From Clostridium moniliforme (GTDB taxonomy: Bacteria > Bacillota > Clostridia > Clostridiales > Clostridiaceae): 64,000 nucleotides of DNA. The DNA is taken from assembly GCF_017873235.1 (NCBI RefSeq), contig NZ_JAGGJZ010000001.1, positions 620,001 to 684,000 of the forward strand, in the 5' to 3' direction. The notes under the pieces were generated by a model that made no database searches, was not told where the DNA came from, and saw only the letters and a program-made list of their open reading frames with translations. A program made the translations under genes and the position numbers. Positions 44,527 to 55,563 of the stretch are shown one piece after another (position 1 is the stretch's first letter; the number at the start of each line of letters is the position of its first letter).

Positions 44527-45423
44527 TTACTTTTTATTTTTCCCCTTTAAAAAATTATATATTCTAAAAAGTTTTGGATGATTTTTTCTTTCTTCCCTTT
44601 CCCTTTTTAGGTTAGCTATCATAAGTATTGGCTCTAATAAAGTAATTGTATCATTATACCCTTCATTTATTCTCATTTTCTTAGCTTTCATATCTAAATT
44701 CAGTGTTCCATTTAATGTATTTTCATTTAAATTTTTTGGAATTAACTCTAATATTTTAGTATTTGGATAAAGCGATTTATCAATTCTAACATCCTTTGAT
44801 AGAAGAACAACAATAATTACATCACAATTTTCTCTATAAACAGGAAAAATAGGCGTATTGTCTACAACTCCACCATCTATATATTTCCCATTTAAAATAT
44901 CTGTACAATCATATATCATTGGAAGAGATGCTGAGGCAACTATTATTTCTTTGGCTAAATCATCTTCATAATCATTAATTTTAAAATATTTTGGCGTAAA
45001 ATCTGGAAGTTCAGTACATGCAGCATAACATATCTTCCCCCTTCTTTTAACCTTTTCTATATTTAAATATTTATTTATAATTTCTCTTGCTCCATCCTTT
45101 GGCACTCCACCTTCTTCTAACTTTTTCATCATATATTTTTTCACGAAATTTGGATGCCTACCACCAATTACAAGTTCTACTCCTCTTTTTATAAGTTCGA
45201 ATTTACTTATAGGAACTAATTTATCCATAGTAACTTCATCCCATAAATTCTCAGCAGATTGCATATCATCTTGTGCAAATAAAATTGCATTAAAAGCTCC
45301 AATTGAAGCTCCTGAAAAAACATCTATGTACTTATCTAAATCTAACTCTTTAAGAGCTTTCCATACTCCAAGTTCATAGGCTCCTTTTCCGCCTCCACCT
45401 GATAGCACTAGTCCTATCTTCAT
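44527..45423 (-). CDS. Patatin-like phospholipase (RssA type)
   Basis: A 298-residue serine acyl hydrolase. It has the oxyanion-hole loop GGGGKGAYELG (9-19), the nucleophile elbow G-A-S-I-G with Ser40, and the catalytic Asp183 in YIDGGVVDNTP, a complete Ser-Asp dyad. No signal peptide is seen, so it acts in the cell, perhaps on membrane lipids. Its role is unknown. It is co-transcribed with ogt. Confidence 0.9.
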   Translation of the reverse strand: MKIGLVLSGGGGKGAYELGVWKALKELDLDKYIDVFSGASIGAFNAILFAQDDMQSAENLWDEVTMDKLVPISKFELIKRGVELVIGGRHPNFVKKYMMKKLEEGGVPKDGAREIINKYLNIEKVKRRGKICYAACTELPDFTPKYFKINDYEDDLAKEIIVASASLPMIYDCTDILNGKYIDGGVVDNTPIFPVYRENCDVIIVVLLSKDVRIDKSLYPNTKILELIPKNLNENTLNGTLNLDMKAKKMRINEGYNDTITLLEPILMIANLKREREERKNHPKLFRIYNFLKGKNKK

Positions 45424-45692
45424 ACAAATCTCCTTTTTTTAATTAAACTACATTAATTTAAATTATTTCCAAAATCTATATCAAATAATTATAAGTTCTA
45501 TAAAATATTTTATAATAATCTATTTTTAAGTATAACACACATATTTTTTTTAATAAAAATATATAAATATTAGTTTTTTAATTTTTATTATAATATTTAT
45601 TAATTTCTAAAATTTATTATAAATTACTAATATTAATATTTTTATCCAAATATTTTATTTATTTTTCATATAAAAATAAAATATTTATATTT

Positions 45693-45710
45693 TTGTGATA
45701 TTAATCACGG
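45693..45710. promoter_or_regulatory. Crp/Fnr-type palindrome upstream of narK
   Basis: TTGTGAT-ATTA-ATCACGG shares the core GTGAT-N4-ATCAC with the site upstream of the nitrate reductase (13 of 14 core bases identical). It is centred 81 bases from the narK start. Probably an activator site of a Crp/Fnr-superfamily protein. Confidence 0.65.
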
Positions 45711-45734
45711 AAATGTTCATTATTTTATGTTATT

Positions 45735-45752
45735 TTGTTAAAGAATTAACAA
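45735..45752. promoter_or_regulatory. Perfect Rex box upstream of narK
   Basis: TTGTTAA-AGAA-TTAACAA is an exact match to the clostridial Rex consensus TTGTTAA-N4-TTAACAA. Rex is the NADH-sensing repressor of fermentative and respiratory genes. The box lies 42 bases downstream of the Crp/Fnr palindrome, where bound Rex would block transcription. Confidence 0.8.
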
Positions 45753-45782
45753 TTATTACTTAAAATTACGGAGGCATTATTT

Positions 45783-47084
45783 ATGAATAACTTAACATTA
45801 AAAGGTAATTCTAATCGTGGTTTAATAGGAGCGACTATTGGTTTCTTTATAGGATTTGCTGCAGTTTCTCTTTATGGACCTACAGTCGCAATATTTAAAC
45901 ATGTATTTGTAGATCTTAATCCAATTTTATTAGCATTATTAATATCAGCACCATCCTTATCTGGATCTTTATTAAGAATTCCATTTTCAGCTTGGGTTGA
46001 TACAACTGGTGGAAGAAAGCCATTTATAGTTTTATTAATATTATCAATTATAGGTATGGCTGGATTATACATAGTAATGGCATTTTTTAGAGAAAATCTA
46101 AGTCAATATTACTGGCTATTATTTTTACTTGGAATATTATCTGGTTGTGGTATCGCTACATTCTCTGTTGGTATTAGTCAAACTTCTTATTGGTTCCCTC
46201 AAAAGAAACAAGGTGTAGCTTTAGGAGTTTATGCTGGAGTAGGTAATTTAGCACCTGGAATATTTGCATTATTAATACCAAACTTAGCTCTTCCTTTCTT
46301 AGGATTATCAGGTTCTTATTTAGCATGGCTAGTATTTTTAATAGTCGGAACAATAATTTACATAAAAATAGGTCAAAATGCTTGGTACTTCCAATTACTT
46401 GATAATGGTGTATCTAAAACTGAAGCTAAGGAAATTGCTTCATCAGAGTATGGACAAGAATTATTCCCTAAAGATAAAGTAAGTGAAAGCTTAATTGCTT
46501 CTGCAAAAACATGGAAAACATGGGCTTTAGTACTTATATACTTTACAACTTTTGGTGGTTTCTTAGCTCTTACAAGTTGGCTACCAAATTACTGGATGAG
46601 TTTCTTCTCATTAAATATAAAAACAGCTGGTTTATTAACTGCTATGTATTCTATTGTTACATCAGTAACTAGAATTTATGGTGGAAAAATAGCTGATAAA
46701 AATGGCGGAGAATCTACTGCTACAATCTCATTAATAATAGCTCTTGTAGGTGCTATATTTATGACTTTTGCAGGTTCAATAACTATAGCAGTTATAGGTG
46801 TTTTACTTTTAGGTATTGGAATGGGAGTTGCTAATGCTGCTGTATTTAAAATAGTTCCAAATGTAGTTCCTGATGCAATAGGTGGAGCTTCTGGATGGAT
46901 TGGTGGAATTGGAGCCTTTGGTGGATTTGTTATTCCTCCTTTAATGGCCTCATTTATAGATAAAAGTGGAAAAGACTTAAGTGGTTTCCCTAAAGGTTTT
47001 GTAATCTTCATAGCATTAATTGCAATTTCTTTATTAATTATGTGGTTATTTAAAATCTTTTCAAATAAAAAAGCATTAGCTTAA
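45783..47084 (+). CDS. narK: Nitrate/nitrite transporter NarK (MFS, NNP family)
   Basis: 433 residues with 12 membrane helices. Nitrate-porter signatures are visible: FAAVSLYGPTVAIF (helix 1), RIPFSAWVDTTGGRKPF with the substrate Arg (about 66-82), the Gly-rich helix ASSTSVGISQTSYWFPQKKQGVALGVYAGVGNLAPGIFALL-like stretch at about 125-165, and the late nitrate signature GIGMGVANAAVFKIVPNV (about 340-357). It imports nitrate or exchanges it for nitrite. The C. perfringens-type nitrate reductase is 19 kb away, sharing promoter elements. GGAGG ribosome-binding site. Confidence 0.9.
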   Translation: MNNLTLKGNSNRGLIGATIGFFIGFAAVSLYGPTVAIFKHVFVDLNPILLALLISAPSLSGSLLRIPFSAWVDTTGGRKPFIVLLILSIIGMAGLYIVMAFFRENLSQYYWLLFLLGILSGCGIATFSVGISQTSYWFPQKKQGVALGVYAGVGNLAPGIFALLIPNLALPFLGLSGSYLAWLVFLIVGTIIYIKIGQNAWYFQLLDNGVSKTEAKEIASSEYGQELFPKDKVSESLIASAKTWKTWALVLIYFTTFGGFLALTSWLPNYWMSFFSLNIKTAGLLTAMYSIVTSVTRIYGGKIADKNGGESTATISLIIALVGAIFMTFAGSITIAVIGVLLLGIGMGVANAAVFKIVPNVVPDAIGGASGWIGGIGAFGGFVIPPLMASFIDKSGKDLSGFPKGFVIFIALIAISLLIMWLFKIFSNKKALA

Positions 47085-47095
47085 AAAAAATAATT

Positions 47096-47138
47096 AAAGA
47101 AAAAGAGATGAATTAATAAAATTCATCTCTTTTTCTTT
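47096..47138. terminator. Bidirectional terminator between narK and the glycosidase
   Basis: The perfect 19-bp stem AAAGAAAAAGAGATGAATT / AATTCATCTCTTTTTCTTT with a 5-base loop lies between convergent genes. Confidence 0.9.
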
Positions 47139-47142
47139 TTAT

Positions 47143-49845
<2,703 letters not shown>

Positions 49846-49899
49846 CTAAAATCCTCCTTTTAATTATAATTTATTAATATAGTAAATTAATTCCAACTT

Positions 49900-49913
49900 T
49901 AAAAACGTTTTCA
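49900..49913. promoter_or_regulatory. CcpA-binding cre site upstream of the glycosidase
   Basis: On the minus strand TGAAAACGTTTTTA differs by one base from a perfect cre palindrome TGAAAACGTTTTCA. It lies 55 bases upstream of the glycosidase start, so carbon catabolite control is expected. Confidence 0.65.
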
Positions 49914-49926
49914 AAAAATTAAAAAT

Positions 49927-49961
49927 AAAAACTTCTAAATAGTCCTCGTTTAGAAGTTTTT
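49927..49961. terminator. Orphan bidirectional terminator hairpin
   Basis: The perfect 13-bp stem AAAAACTTCTAAA / TTTAGAAGTTTTT with a 9-base loop has T/A runs on both sides. It lies upstream of both divergent genes (glycosidase and citI), so it ends no annotated gene. Confidence 0.75.
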
Positions 49962-50062
49962 ATTTTATGTAATTGTTTATAAAAGATGATTTATTTTAAT
50001 TAAACTATCTATATCTAGAGGTCTATTACATAAATATAATATCAACTTGAAATTTTTTAGTC

Positions 50063-50227
50063 AACATTTGTTTAAATTTTTAACAAAAGATAATATTATT
50101 TTTAACATTTTATTCATCAATATTTTAAATTCATAAAATTTATGCGATATATTAATTGAACATTTATTCTTTATGCCATTAACTATTTAACGCTACTAAA
50201 CATTAGTTATTTTTCAAAACATTTGTT
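50063..50227. promoter_or_regulatory. CitI-type operator array upstream of citI
   Basis: Exact AACATTTGTT copies lie at 50063-50072 and 50218-50227, with one-mismatch copies at 50199-50208 (AACATTAGTT) and 50159-50168 (AACATTTATT). The 50199/50218 pair is spaced 19 bases. The same motif recurs upstream of the citrate operon. Confidence 0.6.
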
Positions 50228-50317
50228 AAAAGATTTCTTTCCTTATAAATCTTGAAGAATTATATAAATAATATTATAATAAAATTTAGATAACTTTATA
50301 ATTTGAAAGGATTTATT

Positions 50318-51286
50318 ATGATTGGTGACTACGAAAAAATGAATGAAACCGAAAAGCTAACTTTTTTAGCTGAGCTATCAACAATGTATTATGACTTAGG
50401 CATGACACAAAGTGAAATAGCTGCGAAACTTTCAATTACACGTTTTAAAATATAAAAATACCTACAAGAAGCTCGTAATAATCATGTTGTTGAAATATCA
50501 ATAAATTATCCAAGAGAGAGAATGTTTGAAATAGAAAAATCACTAAAAGAAAAATTCAACTTAAAAAATGCTATAGTCTTAAATACTAGTTCTCTTCCAA
50601 TAGATGAAACACTTCATTCCATAGGAAAAACTGGAGCTGAATATTTACAAGGAATTATCAAAGAAAATACTATCTTAGGTATGACATGGGGAAAAACTAT
50701 TTCTAGCGTTATAAAACAACTTAATCCTAAAAGTAAACCACCAATAACTGTTGTTCCAGTAGTTGGTGCAGCTGCAAAGGATGACCCTTTAGTTGATACT
50801 CCAGACTTAATAAGAATGGTTGCTAAAGCATACAATGGAAAATATAAATATTTATATGCTCCTTTATATATTGATAACGATTATGCAAGAAAATCACTTC
50901 TTCAAGAACCTGTAATAAATGATACTTTATTTTTAGCTAATAAAGCAAATATAGTTCTTACAGGAATAGGTACCACAGATGCAGTTTTTGCTTCAAGTTT
51001 ATGGTCTAATTATTTAATACATGACTTAAAAGTTAAAAACGCAGTAGGATGTGTCTATGGTTACGTTTTTGACATAAATGGTAATCTTATAGATAATAAC
51101 ATAAATAACAAAGTTGTAGGTATAGATTTAAATACTTTATTACATGTAGAATATAGAATCGGTATAACCTCTAGCAAATTTAAGGCAAAAGCTATATTAG
51201 GAGCTTTAAGAGGTAAATTTATAAATGTATTAATAACTGATGAAGATACAGCTACTAAAGTTTTAGCAATGGATAAAGAATCATAA
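50318..51286 (+). pseudogene. citI: citI, citrate cluster regulator (SorC family), broken by an in-frame stop
   Basis: Read through, 322 residues match the SorC/DeoR-type CitI regulator. The N-terminus (EKLTFLAELSTMYYDLGMTQSEIAAKLSITRFKI) is the helix-turn-helix, and the C-terminal part (from about 90) is the NagB-like effector domain that senses citrate. Codon 46 (50453-50455) is TAA, inside the recognition helix, where relatives have Ser; TCA to TAA is one change. The frame is otherwise intact. Translation could restart at Met69 (50522), which has an AGAGAGAG site, but that product lacks the DNA-binding domain. A sequencing error remains possible. Confidence 0.85.
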
Positions 51287-51290
51287 GTAA

Positions 51291-51328
51291 AAAAAGTAAG
51301 AGAAACTTTTAAGTTTCTCTTACTTTTT
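51291..51328. terminator. Bidirectional terminator between citI and citG
   Basis: The 18-bp stem AAAAAGTAAGAGAAACTT / AAGTTTCTCTTACTTTTT with a 2-base spacer lies between the convergent genes. Confidence 0.9.
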
Positions 51329-51344
51329 TGCTTATATATATTTT

Positions 51345-52226
51345 CTAACAATTATTTATTGTTTTCATATAATTTGTAACTAAACTCATAAAAACAGTTA
51401 CTCCTAAAAGATCTGCACTTCCTCCAGGACTTATATTTTTTTCAATAAAAATTCTGCACAAATCTTTTATTTTATTTTTTCCTAATTCTGTTTTCATTCC
51501 TCCCAATTCCATTATGTCTTTAGAAATATCTTTAACATAATTTAATACATCTAAGGAATGTCTATTTATTATAGTTGAATCTTCGCAAAATTGCATTATA
51601 CCAATTAAAGTGTGTACAAGCCTGTCATTTTTCTTTAGAAAAGATGTATTTTCATATAAATCTAAAGCATAATTAAAAACTAAAGGAATACCTCTTTCAG
51701 CTTCTCCTCTAACACCTTTAATATTGTATTTTAAATATAATTTTTCACCATTTGACAGATTTTCTTTATATCTTAAATTAACAAAATCATTTTCTGTAAG
51801 TCCTTCACACATCTCTTTAATAATTGTTTGTATTGATGAAGAACTTTTGTTGTCATATATGGCTTTTCCAACAGCTCCGCAACATATTCCTATTAAAAAT
51901 ATCATTCCTTTATGGGTATTCACACCATTGGTTTTTAAAAACATATCTTTTTCAGCTTCTATACCAACTTTTCTTATTTCATTAAATATTTCTTTGGAAG
52001 ACTTATCTTGATATCCTTTTTGAGTGAAAAGTATCAAATATTTTAAAATAGATGATGTACTATCAATAAAAGTATAGAAATTCATATCTTTGTGGGCACC
52101 ATTAGATACAGGAGAGACCAGTCCAGGTGATGGGAAACAGGATACTTCATAAAGCATTGCCTGAACTGCTAGGGAACCTATATCTAGAGAAATTTCATTT
52201 ATATTATATTTTAAATTTTTATCCAT
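51345..52226 (-). CDS. citG: Triphosphoribosyl-dephospho-CoA synthase CitG
   Basis: A 293-residue enzyme that makes the citrate lyase prosthetic group precursor from ATP and dephospho-CoA. Signatures are CFPSPGLVSPVSNGAHKDMNFYTFIDS (31-57), NTHKGMIFLIGICCGAVG (about 103-120), and the C-terminal SPGGSADLLGVTVF. It is the last gene of the cit operon, 23 bases after citX. Confidence 0.95.
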   Translation of the reverse strand: MDKNLKYNINEISLDIGSLAVQAMLYEVSCFPSPGLVSPVSNGAHKDMNFYTFIDSTSSILKYLILFTQKGYQDKSSKEIFNEIRKVGIEAEKDMFLKTNGVNTHKGMIFLIGICCGAVGKAIYDNKSSSSIQTIIKEMCEGLTENDFVNLRYKENLSNGEKLYLKYNIKGVRGEAERGIPLVFNYALDLYENTSFLKKNDRLVHTLIGIMQFCEDSTIINRHSLDVLNYVKDISKDIMELGGMKTELGKNKIKDLCRIFIEKNISPGGSADLLGVTVFMSLVTNYMKTINNC

Positions 52227-52249
52227 AGTAATCTCCTATTTTAGCTATT

Positions 52250-52774
52250 TTAAAACTCTTTATATTCTCTTATTAATGAATCTATTTTATTTAATATTTC
52301 TTGAAGTGAATGATTTCCTTCTCTTCTACAAACATTTGCATTCTCATCGCAAATTAAGCATTTTCTTTTGCTTACATTAAATTCCGTTCTACTTACTTGT
52401 CTATATTTATTATCAAAGACATCTAAATCAAATAACCTTCCTAATTTATGGTTTTCCTCAATGGAAATAGTCATTTTTTTAACTATTTCCATTGGAGCAT
52501 CAACACAAATAAATGTTTCAAAACCAGCAGGTGTAACATTTTCTTCTAAATGAATGATTTCCAAATTCCGTTTTTTAATTTCTTCTTTTAAAGCACTAAC
52601 ACCTGCATTATGGGCTATTTTATATTCGTCTTTAATTTTATAAAAACCTGGTATATTTAAAGTAAATGATATTAAAGTTGTATTATATTTTTCAATAAGT
52701 TTTCGTTGAATTTCAACTCTTTTTTCTTTTCCTTTAAGTATTTCTTGTAATAGAGTAACCTCATCATGGGTCAT
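52250..52774 (-). CDS. citX: Apo-citrate lyase phosphoribosyl-dephospho-CoA transferase CitX
   Basis: A 174-residue enzyme that attaches the prosthetic group to the acyl carrier protein CitD. Family marks are LISFTLNIPGFYK (34-46), HKLGRLFDLDVFD (about 109-121) with the metal-binding Asp pair, and the C-terminal KRKCLICDENANVCRR cysteine block. Length matches a stand-alone CitX rather than the CitXG fusion. It lies between citF and citG. Confidence 0.95.
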   Translation of the reverse strand: MTHDEVTLLQEILKGKEKRVEIQRKLIEKYNTTLISFTLNIPGFYKIKDEYKIAHNAGVSALKEEIKKRNLEIIHLEENVTPAGFETFICVDAPMEIVKKMTISIEENHKLGRLFDLDVFDNKYRQVSRTEFNVSKRKCLICDENANVCRREGNHSLQEILNKIDSLIREYKEF

Positions 52775-52789
52775 AAAATCACACCATTT

Positions 52790-54328
52790 CTATTTTACTT
52801 GTCTTATTACGTCTATTATACTACCATCTCTATATTCTACAACACCAACAACTTTATCTGTATATTCTATTGGTTCTGGTGTTCCAGTAATTTTTTCTGC
52901 TTTTTCTTGTAATTCTTCTATTGTAAATAGTGGAAGTTTTGTCTTTGATAATTTTTCTATTAAATCTTTTCTAGCTGGGTTTACAGCAACTCCTCTATCA
53001 GTAACTACAACATCTATAGTTTCTCCTGGAGTTATAACTGTATTTACTTTCTTAACAACAGTTGGTATTCTTCCTCTCATCAATGGACAAACAATCATTG
53101 CTAATTTAGCACCTGCTGCTGTATCACAGTGTCCACCTGATGCTCCTCTTATAACACCATCTGAACCAGTTATTACATTAACATTGAAGTCTGTATCAAC
53201 TTCTAGTGCACTAAGTACAACAAAGTCTAAAAGATTTGCAATACATCCTTTGTTAAATGGATTTGCATAAAGAGATGCATCTATTTCACAATGTCCTTTA
53301 TTTTCTCCTATTGATTTTGCAGCCTTTAAATCGAAACATTGAACATCAAATAATTTGTTTATTAATCCTTCTTCAAAAAGTTCTACAAATTGTCCAGTTA
53401 TTCCACCAAGACCAAAACTTGCTACAATATTATCTTTAATCATTTTTTCCTTTAAGAATCTAGCAACTGCAAGAGATGCTCCACCTGTACCACATTGCAT
53501 TGAAAAACCTGGTTTTAAATATCCTGAAGCTTCCATAACTTGTGCTGCATAATTTGCTATTAAAAGTTCTCTTGGATCTTTAGTATATCTTGTAGCTCCT
53601 GAAACTATACCCTTAGGATCACCAATTGAATCAACAACAACTACATAATCAACATCTGTTTGTGATATGCTTGCTGGAGTATTTGGATATGGTACTAAGT
53701 TATCTGTAATTAGTACAACTCTATCTGCATACTTACTATCAATTATTCCATAACCTAATGAACCACAGAATGATTTACCATCATATCCATTAGCATTACC
53801 ATATTGATCGCAACTTGGTGCTCCTAAAAATGCTACATCAATTTTAATATCTCCCATTTCTATTGCACGAGCTCTTCCACCGTGTGAACGTATTATTACT
53901 GGTTTTTCCATTAATCCATGAGAAATTTCATCTGCTAATTTTCCTCTTAATCCACTAGTTATTAATTGTGTTACTACACCATTTTTAATATGCTTTATAA
54001 GTGGTTCATGAACTTTATTTAAAGAACTTGATGCTATTGTTAAGTCCTTTATTCCCATTTCAGCAATTACGTCCATAACCATGTTTAATACATAGTCTCC
54101 TTCTCTGAAATGATGGTGAAAAGATATTGTCATTCCATCTTTTAATCCACTTTTAATTATTGCTTCTTTTATGCTATCTACTATTTTACTATTTCCTTTT
54201 GGTGCACCTGTAACTTCACTTCCAACCTTTCTTCCTGTTGGCTTTATAGCAAATGCTCCTTCAAATGGTTTTACTTCTTTTATTCCTGCTATCTTTTCAG
54301 GTATTTCTCTTCCTAACTTATTAAGCAT
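52790..54328 (-). CDS. citF: Citrate lyase alpha subunit CitF (citrate CoA-transferase)
   Basis: 512 residues. It exchanges acetyl on CitD for citrate. Family features are FAIKPTGRKVGSEVTGAPKGNSKIVDSI, SFHHHFREGDYVLNMVMDVIAEMGIKDLTIASSS, IRSHGGRARAIEMGDIKIDVAFLGAPSCD, GLGGITGQFVEL and the SGGHCDTAAGAKL loop. The start is ATG 54328, 8 bases after GGAGG and overlapping the citE end by 8 bases. A GTG nine bases earlier lies inside the Shine-Dalgarno. Confidence 0.96.
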   Translation of the reverse strand: MLNKLGREIPEKIAGIKEVKPFEGAFAIKPTGRKVGSEVTGAPKGNSKIVDSIKEAIIKSGLKDGMTISFHHHFREGDYVLNMVMDVIAEMGIKDLTIASSSLNKVHEPLIKHIKNGVVTQLITSGLRGKLADEISHGLMEKPVIIRSHGGRARAIEMGDIKIDVAFLGAPSCDQYGNANGYDGKSFCGSLGYGIIDSKYADRVVLITDNLVPYPNTPASISQTDVDYVVVVDSIGDPKGIVSGATRYTKDPRELLIANYAAQVMEASGYLKPGFSMQCGTGGASLAVARFLKEKMIKDNIVASFGLGGITGQFVELFEEGLINKLFDVQCFDLKAAKSIGENKGHCEIDASLYANPFNKGCIANLLDFVVLSALEVDTDFNVNVITGSDGVIRGASGGHCDTAAGAKLAMIVCPLMRGRIPTVVKKVNTVITPGETIDVVVTDRGVAVNPARKDLIEKLSKTKLPLFTIEELQEKAEKITGTPEPIEYTDKVVGVVEYRDGSIIDVIRQVK

Positions 54329-55226
54329 TTTCTTCACCTCCGAATTTTTCTAAATCCACACCAGCAGCTTCTGCTAACATTAATGCTCTTTGTGCTCTTT
54401 CTATAATAGGCTTATCTACCATTTTTCCGTTTAATGATACAACACCTGATCCTCTCTTCTTAGCTTCTTCACTTGCATTTATAATTCTGATTGATTTTTT
54501 AATTTCCTTTTCAGAAGGAGTATATATTTTATTTACTGGAGCTATTTGTCTTGGATTTATTACTGATTTTCCATCAAATCCTAATTGTTTTATTAACTCT
54601 ACTTCTTTAATAAATCCTTCTTCATTATTTACATCTGAGAATACAGTATCAAATGCACAAATTCCAGCAGCTCTTGTAGCTAATAAAATTTGACTTCTAG
54701 CAGCTAAAAGTTCTACACCTTCTGGTGATCTTGTTGTCTTCATATTAGTTACAAAATCTTCTGCTCCTAATGCAATTCCCATTAATCTATCACTAGATTT
54801 AGCTATTGAATAAGCGTTTAGAACTCCTAAAGCACTTTCTATAGCAGCCATCATCTTAGTTTTTCCAACTGGTATTCCAGCTTCTTTTTCTATTCTTGCA
54901 ATTTCTCTTTCAACTTCAATTACATCTTCTGCTTTTTCTGTTTTTGGAAGTCTAATTACATCTGGTTGTGCTCTAACTATAGCCTCTAAATCTTCTAGTC
55001 CAAATTCGCTATCTAAAGCATTTATTCTAACAACAGTTTCTGTTCCTTCATAATCTATACTTTTTAAAGCATTAAAAACTATTAATCTTGCAGCATCTTT
55101 TTCCATTAATGATACTGAATCTTCTAAGTCAAACATTATAGAATCTGATCCATAAATGTGAGCATCTTTAACCATACCAGGATTGCTACCTGGAACAAAC
55201 ATCATAGTTCTTCTAAGCTTGTACAT
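54321..55226 (-). CDS. citE: Citrate lyase beta subunit CitE (citryl-CoA lyase)
   Basis: A 301-residue HpcH/HpaI aldolase-fold protein that splits citryl-CoA (on CitD) to oxaloacetate and acetyl-CitD. It begins LRRTMMFVPGSNPGMVKDA and shows SIMFDLEDSV (the metal-binding acidic pair), VVRINALDSEFGLEDLEAI, KMMAAIESALGVLNAY and GIALGAEDFVT. The start is ATG 55226, which overlaps the citD stop by one base (TAATG). An in-frame ATG at 55244 lies inside citD and is not preferred. Confidence 0.96.
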   Translation of the reverse strand: MYKLRRTMMFVPGSNPGMVKDAHIYGSDSIMFDLEDSVSLMEKDAARLIVFNALKSIDYEGTETVVRINALDSEFGLEDLEAIVRAQPDVIRLPKTEKAEDVIEVEREIARIEKEAGIPVGKTKMMAAIESALGVLNAYSIAKSSDRLMGIALGAEDFVTNMKTTRSPEGVELLAARSQILLATRAAGICAFDTVFSDVNNEEGFIKEVELIKQLGFDGKSVINPRQIAPVNKIYTPSEKEIKKSIRIINASEEAKKRGSGVVSLNGKMVDKPIIERAQRALMLAEAAGVDLEKFGGEENA

Positions 55227-55519
55227 TATTTCATACCTCCCCAATTAACTTTTGTAACTTCTGCTCCTCTAAATGCAGCAGCTTCTACTCTAGCTTTTAT
55301 AATGCAATCTAAAGCACCCTTATCATTTGCTCTAACATTTGCATTTTTAACTCCAAGTTCTTCTAGTGTTTCAATTATTACCTTCTTTATTTGTTTTCCA
55401 AATTGCTTTTCAACTGTACTAGTTAGTTCTAAATTTATTCCATTTTCATTTGGTTCAATTACTATAGAAATATCACTAGATTCTAAAGTTCCAGCCATAG
55501 CTATTTTCTTAATTTCCAT
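55226..55519 (-). CDS. citD: Citrate lyase acyl carrier protein CitD
   Basis: A 97-residue gamma subunit that carries the phosphoribosyl-dephospho-CoA arm on a serine in TLESSDISIVIEP (10-22, expected Ser14). The protein continues KQFGKQIKKVIIETLEELGVKNANVRANDKGALDCIIKAR, as in all CitD proteins. It lies between citC and citE with translational coupling to citE. Confidence 0.96.
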   Translation of the reverse strand: MEIKKIAMAGTLESSDISIVIEPNENGINLELTSTVEKQFGKQIKKVIIETLEELGVKNANVRANDKGALDCIIKARVEAAAFRGAEVTKVNWGGMK

Positions 55520-55563
55520 TAACTTATCCTCCTCTTATGTTAATATTTATAATTAAATATTAT

